DNA of 11,730 nt from Candidatus Brocadiaceae bacterium. Lineage in GTDB: Bacteria; Planctomycetota; Brocadiia; SM23-32. Shown here one piece after another: positions 1 to 7,056 of the stretch (its first letter is position 1; each line of letters starts with the position of its first letter). Both the position numbers and the translations under genes were made by a program. The stretch lies in assembly GCA_003567495.1 (NCBI GenBank), contig PWZK01000251.1:1-11730 (forward strand). Direction: 5' to 3'. The notes under the pieces were generated by a model that was not told the origin of the DNA, searched no databases, and was given only the letters and a program-made list of their open reading frames with translations.

Positions 1-175
1 AGCTTGCACGGAGCCTGCTTGCGGGGAAGTTGTGTCTCCGTATGGTCATAAACGGGCTGAAAAGTGCCCTGCGGTCCTGGGGAGAGGATTTTTTTCGTTT
101 TCCCGGTCAAATTTCAGAAAAGGAAAGAGCTTTCGCTCGCCATGTGGCTGGAAAATGGGGCTTTTCGGTCAGGCA
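1..175. other. Window edge, no gene recognised
   Basis: I see no convincing coding region, RNA gene or terminator here. Reading the neighbouring minus-strand gene past its TAG stop into this stretch gives no continuation of its ankyrin-like tail in any of the three frames that I checked by eye. Confidence 0.4.
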
Positions 176-802
176 CTAATTATCAAAATAGGCGGCTGTA
201 ATGAGCGGAGTTACGCCGTGCTCGTTTGGACTGTCAAGATGTTTTCTATTTTTTTCAAAAAAATGCCTGTACAACTTCGAAGACCACCCTTGCTGTCCGC
301 CCTTATGCAGATCTGACTTACCCTCGTATTTTTTTTGTTCGGCATTTTTTTTGGCTGTAAGGGTTGTTCTGTCATTCCATCCGGCAAGAGGTCCTCTTAA
401 TCGAATATTTACTCGACCAATAAAACTAGCCCTAAGATTATTATTTGGCATTACAAAGGCTTCCCGGTAAATGGATTTTATCAAATCACCCCCCAATTCC
501 GCATTCGGACCAATCTCTGCCATTATTAGCCCTTTATCTCCTTCTGTTAGTTTAATTCTATGTTCATCCACTTTTCTTTCAATTATTTGCCGAGCACATT
601 GAAACTCAGATGAATTGCAATGCTTTCCCTCCCGCAAAATTAAATAGTATTTGCTCGGTTCATACTCGCAAAAAGACCGAAGTGGGGGAGCCCATTTGTA
701 AAACTCGATACAATGATCGGTAGGCCGGTGACGGATAAACATTTTACTTTTGTCCCATCCACCTTGTAAATGTCGATCAAGCCAGAGTTCGGCTTCCTCC
801 AA
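176..802 (-). CDS. Hypothetical protein ending in a cut ankyrin-like repeat (probably part of a broken gene)
   Basis: This 208-codon frame starts at TTG and encodes no family I recognise. Most of it is a mixed charged and aromatic globular sequence, with a Lys/Gln/Glu-rich stretch around residues 145-165. The last 21 residues (188-208) contain NEHGVTPLITAAYFDN, which fits the first helix of an ankyrin repeat (consensus G-x-TPL-x-x-AA) and then stops at TAG, so the repeat is incomplete. The same frame stays open upstream of the TTG to a TGA at 896-898, and the added codons (WDIRNRYGYELKLEEAE) look like real protein. The visible start is therefore probably not the original one. The most likely reading is the C-terminal part of a gene whose N-terminal part is the frame at 805-1140, separated by a frameshift. 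The stretch around 400-700 looks more AT-rich than the rest of the window, which may mean horizontal acquisition. Function is unknown. Confidence 0.4.
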   Translation of the reverse strand: MEEAELWLDRHLQGGWDKSKMFIRHRPTDHCIEFYKWAPPLRSFCEYEPSKYYLILREGKHCNSSEFQCARQIIERKVDEHRIKLTEGDKGLIMAEIGPNAELGGDLIKSIYREAFVMPNNNLRASFIGRVNIRLRGPLAGWNDRTTLTAKKNAEQKKYEGKSDLHKGGQQGWSSKLYRHFFEKNRKHLDSPNEHGVTPLITAAYFDN

Positions 803-804
803 TT

Positions 805-1140
805 TCAGTTCATATCCATATCGATTCCGTATATCCCACTGGCAATGCCACCACGGCGAGAAAAATGCAATTGATGCGATCGATAGACCGCTTGCTCAGA
901 AGCCTTCTGGACTCCCTTCTGAGCTCCAGATTTCACTTCATGGGCATATTTAGCCCCTTTATAAGCCGCTGCAATCCCTGCGGTTTTCGCCGTAGCAGCC
1001 GCAGTAGTTGCAGCCCCTCGGCCCATCACCACTGCCCGGCCGACTACATTCGCCTGCCCGGCCCACGCCCCGGTGGCGGCGCCGAGGCTCAGAGAGCGCA
1101 GAGGGCGGCGGAAAAAATCTAACATGTCAAAGAGCGACAC
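805..1140 (-). CDS. Alanine-rich hypothetical protein, likely N-terminal part of a frameshifted gene
   Basis: This 111-codon frame starts at GTG (an in-frame ATG lies five codons later), directly after an in-frame TAA at 1147-1149. I see no clear ribosome binding site. Residues about 18-65 are rich in Ala and Gly (GAATTAAATAKTAGIAAAYKGAKYA), followed by a Lys/Gln-rich helix-like stretch. Similar Ala/Lys-rich linkers occur before the variable C-terminal domains of large surface or toxin proteins, but that is only a resemblance. The frame ends at a TGA two bases before the TTG start of the next minus-strand frame, and the reading frame changes there. Either the two are overlapping cistrons or one gene has suffered a one-base indel near 820-860. 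I favour the second because sense-looking sequence in the downstream frame begins before this one ends. Confidence 0.35.
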   Translation of the reverse strand: MSLFDMLDFFRRPLRSLSLGAATGAWAGQANVVGRAVVMGRGAATTAAATAKTAGIAAAYKGAKYAHEVKSGAQKGVQKASEQAVYRSHQLHFSRRGGIASGIYGIDMDMN

Positions 1141-1413
1141 AAACGCTTAAATCCGTTTTTGCCCTCAAAAATCGGCTGTAAGGGGTGTTTTGAGCGTGCA
1201 AAACGACCTTATAGCAATGGAAATCAATCACTTACCGAGGGCCGCCCCCGTACGCCACAACAATCTGCGTTCCGGGATACGCAAAAAACGTTACAGCGCA
1301 AATTCCTCCTTTCATTTGACTACATTATGACAGAAGGATAAAATGCATTCCGTTGGAGTAGCCGTTCAACCTTCAACTATGGATGGGACAACTTCTTTCC
1401 GGAGGGAAAACAA
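1141..1413. other. Divergent intergenic region
   Basis: This 273-base gap lies between the minus-strand hypothetical gene and the plus-strand phosphoesterase gene. It holds the promoter at 1316-1344 and a ribosome binding site at 1401-1405. A 60-codon plus-strand frame (1159-1341) shows no ribosome binding site or recognisable domain and is treated as chance. Confidence 0.5.
1316..1344 (+). promoter_or_regulatory. Sigma70-type promoter for the phosphoesterase/sulfatase genes
   Basis: TTGACT (1316-1321) and TAAAAT (1339-1344) are separated by exactly 17 bases, and each matches five of six consensus positions. Transcription would begin near 1351, giving a leader of about 63 bases before the ATG at 1414. 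Confidence 0.6.
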
Positions 1414-2283
1414 ATGAGTGAAAACGAGCACAGAAGGGCCGGCAGCAGCAAAGTTGTGAGTTATAAGCACCTGTTTTGTGCAGTGATAGGGTCATTGGTC
1501 TTCCTGACCGGGATCTCTGCATTGTATGCCGAAGAAAAAAAGCCTATTAATGAGGACATCACCTGGTGGGTGGCCGCCGACCCTCATGTCGGCCATAGAT
1601 CGGAACCTTCACTCGGAGAGCACCTTGCCACCTCCGTGGCGGATGTAAACGAACTCGGCATCGCCGAGTATGCCGTTATGTTGGGCGATCTCGTTGATGA
1701 CAGTTACGACCATGCAGTGCCTTTCATTCGAGAGATGAACCAGCTGGATGTTAACTGGACCTATGTGCTCGGAAACCATGACTTTGTTCGCGACGTTAAT
1801 GAGCCTGTGCTGCCGGTCCATTTTTCGGCCAGAACGGTTGGCGGGATACGCTTTGTGTTTCTAAGCGATGAATTAACCGGAGCCCGGGACCGGGACCTGG
1901 TAATGAGCGAGGAGCAGGAAAACTGGTTCTGGGAAGAGATGGAAACACATAAGGATAAACAGGTCTTTTTGTTCACGCATCAACCCCATCCTGAATTTCA
2001 ACGATGGCCGGAGCTTAAAGAAAAGATTGAAGAGTACAACGTTGCAGCGTGGTTCAGCGGTCATAAACACCGGTGGGATCTGCGTCAGGATTCGGGGCAT
2101 GGATTTGCCATTGTTAATATTCATTCTATAGGCGGGGTTAGAGAAGATTATCTGAGCACTTTCCTTGGCCTGAACAGAGATCAGGACAGGGTAAAGGCGA
2201 CTGTCAGATTCAGAAACCATAAAAATAAAGAGTGGATCAGCGTAGATGGGGAGGATGTGTTCATTTTCCACGTAGATCTCTAA
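1414..2283 (+). CDS. Secreted calcineurin-like metallophosphoesterase
   Basis: This 289-residue protein has the full metal-ligand set of the calcineurin-like phosphoesterase fold. D56-x-H58 lies in ADPHVGH, D92 in GDLVDD, GNHD at 120-123, H189 in THQPH, and GHKH at 216-219. These residues hold two metal ions and hydrolyse phosphomono- or diesters; the actual substrate cannot be read from the sequence. Residues about 19-39 form a hydrophobic helix after a basic N-terminus and end in ISALYA before an acidic stretch, so a signal peptide with cleavage after A39 (or a membrane anchor) is likely and the enzyme should act outside the cytoplasm. The start is supported by GGAGG at 1401-1405, eight bases upstream, and by the promoter at 1316-1344. 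Sulfatase genes follow on the same strand, so a role in degrading phosphorylated or sulfated glycans is plausible but inferred. No truncation is seen. Confidence 0.85.
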   Translation: MSENEHRRAGSSKVVSYKHLFCAVIGSLVFLTGISALYAEEKKPINEDITWWVAADPHVGHRSEPSLGEHLATSVADVNELGIAEYAVMLGDLVDDSYDHAVPFIREMNQLDVNWTYVLGNHDFVRDVNEPVLPVHFSARTVGGIRFVFLSDELTGARDRDLVMSEEQENWFWEEMETHKDKQVFLFTHQPHPEFQRWPELKEKIEEYNVAAWFSGHKHRWDLRQDSGHGFAIVNIHSIGGVREDYLSTFLGLNRDQDRVKATVRFRNHKNKEWISVDGEDVFIFHVDL

Positions 2284-2453
2284 AACCTCTGAAAGAGCAA
2301 GTTGATAAGCAGCAACAGACATTTGCCCGAGTCGATGGGATGTAAGGGCGTAGCCGAAACGAACGGGGTTACATGCAGGTAAATAGCTGGATATTCACCA
2401 GGCGACGTTTCACAGCCCGCCCGGCCCGCACCGTTTTGCAAAGGAGCACAACC
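2284..2453 (+). other. Spacer before the sulfatase gene
   Basis: This 170-base gap has no terminator or strong promoter that I can see. A frame in phase with the sulfatase is open from 2373, but its residues do not look like a sulfatase N-terminus. The ribosome binding site AGGAG (2442-2446) just before the ATG at 2454 fixes the start there. Confidence 0.4.
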
Positions 2454-3347
2454 ATGACTGAGCACAACATAATCCATTTTCATGCTGAAAGCTGGGACGG
2501 GCGCATGCTCGGCTGTCAGAAAGTCCATCCTGCGATGGCGGGGGCGACGCCCAATATCGACAGGTTGGCGGCGGAGGGTACACTTTTCCAAAACGCCTAC
2601 TGCACAAACCCGATCTGTTGTCCCTCCCGAGCTAACATGCTCTCCGGCACCTATACACATAAGTGCGAGAGTTGGGACAACTTCAAGGGCCTGGAAAAGG
2701 GGATGTGGACTTATCATGACGCCCTGAAGGAAAGCCACGACACGCTGTTGCTCGGGAAGCACACGGACTTTCTCACGGGGGGGCATACGGTAATGAACCG
2801 TGTCGCCGGTTTCCTCGAACCGCTGAATACCGCCTGTCACCCGGTTATGAATGCCGATCCCGCGCAGGAATACGGTATCGATCCGGGAAAAGAGCGCGAA
2901 TATCACCGAAGAGACTGGGAGATCGCCGCGCGGGCTGGTGAATTTATCCGTTCACGTGGCACAGATGACGGGCCGTTTTTTATTTCTCTTAATCCCGGCC
3001 TGGTACATGCCGCGTTTCGCACCAACCAATACTGGCTGGATATTATCCCCGGGGAGCTGGTGGATGCACCGCCTGTGGACGATAGCAGGCATCCGGTGCC
3101 GGAATATCAGAAGAAGGCCAAGGCATGGCGGCATGGACTGGATGAAGACAGCGTAAAGGCTGTTCGCCGAATTTACTTTGCGATGTGTGCCGAGGCCGAT
3201 GCAATCGTGGGGGAAGTGATGTCCGCCCTGCAGGATGCCGGCCTGGCGGATAATCCCTCTTCCGATTATCATGATATTATCAACAATGCATTCTCTGGAT
3301 GGACCGAAGAAGACGAAGCCCGTGTTGAGGATTGGGTTAAAGAATAG
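2454..3347 (+). CDS. Arylsulfatase K-like sulfatase, C-terminal catalytic region deleted
   Basis: This 297-residue protein matches the N-terminal part of arylsulfatase K-type enzymes. It has ESWDGRML near residue 12, the phrase [18 protein letters not shown] with the formylglycine motif C55-C-P-S-R59, then [13 protein letters not shown] at 101-102, and [15 protein letters not shown] at 241-255. Human ARSK has almost the same phrases and removes 2-O-sulfate from glucuronate, so a uronate 2-sulfatase origin is reasonable. In the family the AMCAE-x-DA helix is followed by a strand ending in SSDHGE, which supplies metal ligands, and then some 150-200 further residues. Here it runs into [21 protein letters not shown] and stops. 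The tail itself looks like the usual end of this family, so an internal in-frame deletion near 3245-3260 is likely. No signal peptide. AGGAG at 2442-2446 supports the ATG. The product is probably inactive. Confidence 0.8.
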   Translation: MTEHNIIHFHAESWDGRMLGCQKVHPAMAGATPNIDRLAAEGTLFQNAYCTNPICCPSRANMLSGTYTHKCESWDNFKGLEKGMWTYHDALKESHDTLLLGKHTDFLTGGHTVMNRVAGFLEPLNTACHPVMNADPAQEYGIDPGKEREYHRRDWEIAARAGEFIRSRGTDDGPFFISLNPGLVHAAFRTNQYWLDIIPGELVDAPPVDDSRHPVPEYQKKAKAWRHGLDEDSVKAVRRIYFAMCAEADAIVGEVMSALQDAGLADNPSSDYHDIINNAFSGWTEEDEARVEDWVKE

Positions 3348-3385
3348 AATCTGCGGGAAATGGCAATGGTTTCTAAAGAGGACAT

Positions 3386-3402
3386 GCGGGCAAGATGCCC
3401 GC
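3386..3402 (+). repeat. Perfect 7-bp hairpin between sulfatase genes
   Basis: GCGGGCA (3386-3392) and TGCCCGC (3396-3402) pair perfectly around a three-base loop. No T-run follows directly. It may be part of a dispersed intergenic repeat together with the next hairpin. Confidence 0.5.
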
Positions 3403-3405
3403 GTT

Positions 3406-3445
3406 AACGGGAAACGGTATTTGCCGTTTTCCGTTTTCGTTTTAT
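3406..3445 (+). terminator. Possible rho-independent terminator after the truncated sulfatase
   Basis: AACGGGAAACGG (3406-3417) pairs with CCGTTTTCCGTT (3424-3435), with one G-U pair and a six-base loop. It is followed by a T-rich stretch broken by CG. Two stacked hairpins here could stop or attenuate transcription before the second sulfatase. The AACGG-type arm resembles sequence at 11484-11498, so it may also be a dispersed repeat. Confidence 0.4.
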
Positions 3446-3476
3446 TAAATCTTTAGGCTCTTAATCGGAGTAGAAG

Positions 3477-4802
3477 ATGGAAAGACCAAATATTCTGTAT
3501 ATCCTGGCCGATGATCTGGGCTGGGGAGATGTGAGCCTGCATGGCTCCCCGATACGCACGCCCAATATCGATCGGCTTGCGTGCGAGGGAGTGGAACTGA
3601 CCCAGCATTATGTGTGCCCGATGTGCACGCCGACTCGAGCATCGCTGCTAACCGGCAGGCACCCGAGCCGTTTCGGTGCACACGCTACGGTGCCCTCCAA
3701 CGCGCCCGTGTTTCCCGACGGCTATCAAACGCTTGCAGCCGTCCTGCGCGACGCCGGCTACGACACCGGACTGTTCGGAAAATGGCACCTGGGTTCCGCC
3801 CCGCAGTTCGGGCCGAACCGGTTCGGGTTCAACACTTCTTACGGTAGCCTTGCGGGCGGTATCGATCCCTACAACCACCGCTACAAGCGCGGCGAGTTTT
3901 CCGTTACATGGCATCGCAACGGCCGGCTGGTGGAAGAACGCGGGCACGTTACCGACCTGATTGTGCGCGAGGCCACCGGGTGGATCGAGAGTTGTGACGG
4001 GCCGTGGTTCTGCTATGTTCCTTTCACGGCGGTGCATGTCCCGGTGAAACCGACGCAGGAGTGGCTGTCGCGGTACTATCCGGAAAATTTCGACGATGAT
4101 CCGCTTAAAGATATGTCGTTTAAGAAATATGCCGCCTATACAAGCCATATGGACCACGGCATCGGGCGGTTGCTCGAGACACTTGAGCGCACATGCCAGA
4201 GGGAGAACACTATAATCGTGTTCTCCTCAGACAATGGAGCAATAAACGATTGCCCGCTTCATGGCACTGATAAATATCCCGGGTGGCAGGAAGCCTGTCC
4301 CCGACTGGGGTCTAATGCTCCGTTTCGTGGTGTGAAAGCCCAGTTATACGAAGGCGGTATACGCACGCCAACCATCGTAAACTGGCGCGGTCATCTGCCT
4401 GCCCGCAAGATGGAGCATCCCGTTCAGGTGACCGACTGGATGCCTGCATTGACGACCAAGGTCGGTGCTGAGCCGGGGCGGGATCCACGTTATGACGGGC
4501 GGGATATATGGCCCCTGCTTACGGGTGAAGAGGCCGCCCCCCCACCACGGCGCCTGTTCTGGAACTTCCGGAACGACAGAGAACTCGGCGTTCGATACGG
4601 TGATTGGAAATTAATTGCCTGCGGTACGGAGGGGAGCAGAAAACATGAACTTTTCAATATTGCAGACGATCCGCACGAAAGACACGAATTGGCAAGCGAA
4701 TACCCGGATAAGGTAAAAGAGCTTGCGAAAATGATTGAAGAGGAAAGATGCCTGGACAACTCCTCAGCCAGGGAAGATGTCGACTCGCCGATGGTGTCGT
4801 GA
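3477..4802 (+). CDS. Arylsulfatase (ARSB-like, sulfatase family S1), complete
   Basis: This 441-residue protein is a complete formylglycine-dependent sulfatase hydrolysing sulfate esters. It begins NILYILADDLGWGD with metal ligands D12-D13, has [11 protein letters not shown], and has the maturation motif C50-T-P-T-R54 followed by ASLLTGR. C50 would be converted to formylglycine. GKWHLG at 101-106 supplies a conserved Lys and His. H187 lies in VHVP, the SSDNG strand at 250-254 supplies the second pair of metal ligands, and K287 lies in FRGVKAQLYEGGIRTP. The C-terminal subdomain ends with the usual YGDWKL and ELFNIADDP phrases. The layout resembles arylsulfatase B (N-acetylgalactosamine 4-sulfatase), but substrate choice cannot be settled by eye. 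No signal peptide is visible, so it should be cytoplasmic and act on imported oligosaccharides. CGGAG at 3466-3470, six bases before the ATG, supports the start. Length and all key residues are normal, unlike its upstream neighbour. Confidence 0.92.
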   Translation: MERPNILYILADDLGWGDVSLHGSPIRTPNIDRLACEGVELTQHYVCPMCTPTRASLLTGRHPSRFGAHATVPSNAPVFPDGYQTLAAVLRDAGYDTGLFGKWHLGSAPQFGPNRFGFNTSYGSLAGGIDPYNHRYKRGEFSVTWHRNGRLVEERGHVTDLIVREATGWIESCDGPWFCYVPFTAVHVPVKPTQEWLSRYYPENFDDDPLKDMSFKKYAAYTSHMDHGIGRLLETLERTCQRENTIIVFSSDNGAINDCPLHGTDKYPGWQEACPRLGSNAPFRGVKAQLYEGGIRTPTIVNWRGHLPARKMEHPVQVTDWMPALTTKVGAEPGRDPRYDGRDIWPLLTGEEAAPPPRRLFWNFRNDRELGVRYGDWKLIACGTEGSRKHELFNIADDPHERHELASEYPDKVKELAKMIEEERCLDNSSAREDVDSPMVS

Positions 4803-4814
4803 TTACATTCCAAC

Positions 4815-4851
4815 AATTTGTGCTGAATGATTTAATCGTTTTTCACAAATT
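4815..4851. terminator. Weak hairpin between convergent genes
   Basis: AATTTGTG (4815-4822) and CACAAATT (4844-4851) are perfect inverted repeats with a 21-base loop, in the 56-base gap between the convergent sulfatase and GH20-like genes. The stem is AT-rich and the loop is long, so this is only a weak candidate for a two-way terminator. Confidence 0.2.
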
Positions 4852-4858
4852 TTCAACG

Positions 4859-6151
4859 TTATGAAACACCATTATTTTCACCCTGCTGTTCTCTTATCCG
4901 CCGGACTTGAGGCGACTTCAGGATTTCTTCGTCCCATTGCCCGCCCTTGAGCCTTATGCCGTCCCATGCAGGCGGGTCCACTTCTTCGGCCCGTGGCGAC
5001 GAGGCGTCGGCCAGGGGGGCGAGGTGATTGCGAATACGCGCAACTACGTCGTCATAGGCCGGGATACGCTCCGGAGGTTTCCAGCCGAAATCGGCAGCGG
5101 CCAGAAAATCGGGCAGCCAGTCGTCCGTCATATTTCCCGACCACTGCACGGCAAAGAGGCCGGTAAAATTGGGGCGGCCGCTGCCCCACATGGCCCATTC
5201 AGCCAGATTTTTTCAGGCGGCCTCGCAGGGCGATTTGGAATATGGCGTGTGTCCGGAACCTGAACCTCCCGCCATCAGCGCGCGTTCATTGCGATCCCGC
5301 TGCGACAGAACGCGAAATGCTTCTTCCTGGCCGCTGCGCGCAAGGTGTTCATTTTCAAAATCGATTTTGCCCCCATCTGCATACGACCACAGGCAGCGGT
5401 AGACGCTATCTCTGTATTCGTCCGGCGTCTCGGGCGCGTCCGACCATACGATAGGCGAGACATCTATGCCGTGTTTCAGGGTGTAATCGGACAGCTCTGA
5501 GAGTTCTTCGACTGTAAGGGCGAAAGGATTCAATGAGCCGAGCCTGTTGCTTTTGTATCGCACGGCGTTCATTTCATCGTCGCCTTCCCTGAACAGCAGG
5601 GAGTTTAATTTGAATGTCGAGCAAATGCGGATGATCCTCTTGATCTTCTGAATCGAATTCGGTGCTCTGCCCGAGTCGATCATAAAACCGCGAAGACCAT
5701 AGCGGGGTCTGTCGTGGATCTCCGCCCCCTGCAGGGAAAAGCCCGCCGTATCATGGGGGGCGGCGAGCTGTCGCAGGGTCATAGCTCCCCACAAGAGAGC
5801 GCGGGGCGTACGCGATTTAATGAAAGCGCCGTCCCGGCCTACCCTCAGCAGGTATTCTTCGTCGGCGAACCCGGCTGCCTCCGGCATATCGGCACAGGAC
5901 TCAAGCAGTCTTTCGGGAGACCCCCCGACCAGAAGAAAGCAGCCGCCCTCGCTGTGTTCGGTTCGGACGGGCAGGCGCACGCTCCACTCCTTTTCGATCA
6001 TGGCGGCCAGCCGCTTGCCTGCAAAACAAGGTTCCGGCGCCCCGCATAATATTACGCATTCCTCGCCAGGTGTAAAAACATCCGGCATTATGGCCGCTTT
6101 GTGCGGCCGCGGCAGTAGTTTTCCGGCTGCGTCCTCTCCTCCTGTGTCCAT
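4859..6151 (-). pseudogene. GH20-like beta-N-acetylhexosaminidase, broken by an in-frame TGA and probable internal deletion
   Basis: From ATG 6151 the first 312 codons encode a GH20b-like N-terminal domain (to about residue 145; EEYLLRVGRDGAFIKS, ALLWGAMTLRQL). The start of a GH20-type barrel follows: RPRYGLRGFMIDSGR at 148-162, KLNSLLF at 181-187, YTLKHGIDV at 223-231. A TGA at 5213-5215 stops translation. The same frame continues as KNLAEWAMWGSG, GLFAVQWSGN and FLAAADFGWKP, which is typical of the end of such barrels, until TAA at 4859-4861. Only about 200 residues lie between the barrel start and FGW, where the family has roughly 300 or more. I find no His-x-Gly-x-Asp-Glu catalytic motif, so a central segment is probably missing, joined near 5440-5455 (SPIVWSDAPE). 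GGAGG lies just two bases before the chosen ATG. The frame is open back to 6223, but those residues look non-coding. It faces the sulfatase genes, consistent with one glycan-degradation locus. Probably inactive. Confidence 0.7.
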
Positions 6152-6450
6152 ATCCTCCGCCCTGGTAAATATTCGGTGCGCCACGTGTCTGCGACGGGCA
6201 GACGAAAGGGTAAAGCTTAACACGGAAAAGGCCTTAGATGCAAATACCCCGTGTGCCGCGTTGGCTACCGCACGGCGTCCGTTTTACGCGATAAATAGTT
6301 TAACCCGCATATTTCATGAACCAACGACATGAGTTAATATAAAAACTTGACAATGGGGTCTATAAGGTCCATTTTGTCCATCCGCGGTTTATTGAACGAT
6401 TGACTGTAAACTTCAGGATAGCGGGGTGCGGCGGACGGTAAAGTCCGGGG
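6152..6450. other. Intergenic region between tsaC and the GH20-like pseudogene
   Basis: I see no gene in these 299 bases. A TTGACA and a TATAAG occur on the plus strand near 6348-6366, but only about eight bases apart, which is too close for a promoter. No convincing minus-strand promoter for the pseudogene was found, nor a terminator with a T-run after tsaC. Confidence 0.35.
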
Positions 6451-7056
6451 TCAGGAGCGGTTAAGGCACTTGAGTATAGCTTCTTCTGTAACCGGGCCCT
6501 CGCGAAGCATTTCGATTTTGTGGTCCGTTACGCGGACCACGGTAGATGCGCGGCCCAGACCACATCTACCGCCGTCGAGCACGGCGTTGATTTTACCTTC
6601 AAAAACATCCAGCACTTCCCCTGCGCTCAGAGCCGGTGGGCTGCCGCTCAGGTTTGCGCTCGGGGCAGTTACCGGCACATCGCCCAGGCGCAGCATCTCA
6701 AGAACGGGTCTGCAATCCGGGCAGCGCAGCCCCTCATAGGCGTTCCCGCCGGCGGGAACTACCAGCGTCAGCGGCCCCGGCCAGAACTCCTCCGCCAGTC
6801 GGACGGCTCGCGACGACAATCCGCTCACATATTTCTCAGCAAACTCGATATCCGGGACCAGTATGGCCGCTTTTTTTTCGGCCGGCCTCCCCTTGACCCG
6901 GTAGAGCTTACCAACGGCGCTTTCGTCGTCGGAGCGTGCCCCGAGCCCGTACACTGTTTCGGTGGGGAAGGCAACGAGTCGGCCCGCCGCCAGCAGGCCG
7001 GCGGCACGCTCTATATCTTTGCCTTTTGAAGCATATAGATGCAGCGTATTCATCAT
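6451..7056 (-). CDS. tsaC: L-threonylcarbamoyladenylate synthase (TsaC/YrdC/Sua5 family)
   Basis: This 201-residue protein makes threonylcarbamoyl-AMP from threonine, bicarbonate and ATP, the first step of the t6A37 modification of ANN-decoding tRNAs in the cytoplasm. It has the YrdC-domain landmarks in order: FPTETVYGLGA at 30-40, the basic KGRP at 55-58 followed by KKAA, WPGPLT at 92-97, APSANLSG at 131-138 and STVV at 171-174. Length fits single-domain TsaC; the extra Sua5 domain is absent. The start has two adjacent ATGs (7056 and 7053), with GAGGAG just upstream. The first ATG overlaps the stop of the upstream gene in the four bases ATGA, so translation is probably coupled. It is the last gene of a four-gene minus-strand operon. 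TsaC is a core housekeeping protein, so this operon should be expressed constantly. Confidence 0.93.
   Translation of the reverse strand: MMNTLHLYASKGKDIERAAGLLAAGRLVAFPTETVYGLGARSDDESAVGKLYRVKGRPAEKKAAILVPDIEFAEKYVSGLSSRAVRLAEEFWPGPLTLVVPAGGNAYEGLRCPDCRPVLEMLRLGDVPVTAPSANLSGSPPALSAGEVLDVFEGKINAVLDGGRCGLGRASTVVRVTDHKIEMLREGPVTEEAILKCLNRS

Noticed and set aside
1159..1341. A 60-codon plus-strand reading frame
   Set aside because: No ribosome binding site or domain is visible, and its end overlaps the predicted promoter of the phosphoesterase gene.
2280..2906. A 208-codon minus-strand reading frame
   Set aside because: It is antisense to the sulfatase with the CCPSR motif and has no recognisable domain or ribosome binding site.
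3648..4157. A 169-codon minus-strand reading frame
   Set aside because: It is the complement of the intact ARSB-like sulfatase gene.
5213..5215. Selenocysteine or reassigned TGA
   Set aside because: Other genes in the window end at TGA, GH20-type enzymes are not known selenoproteins, and the gene appears damaged in other ways.
5820..6332. A 170-codon plus-strand reading frame
   Set aside because: It is opposite the GH20b-like domain; the Ser/Pro/Arg-rich product is typical of a shadow frame in GC-rich DNA.
6347..6366. TTGACA and TATAAG on the plus strand as a promoter
   Set aside because: The boxes are only about eight bases apart, and no plus-strand gene follows.
6520..7029. A 169-codon plus-strand reading frame
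   Set aside because: It is the complement of tsaC.
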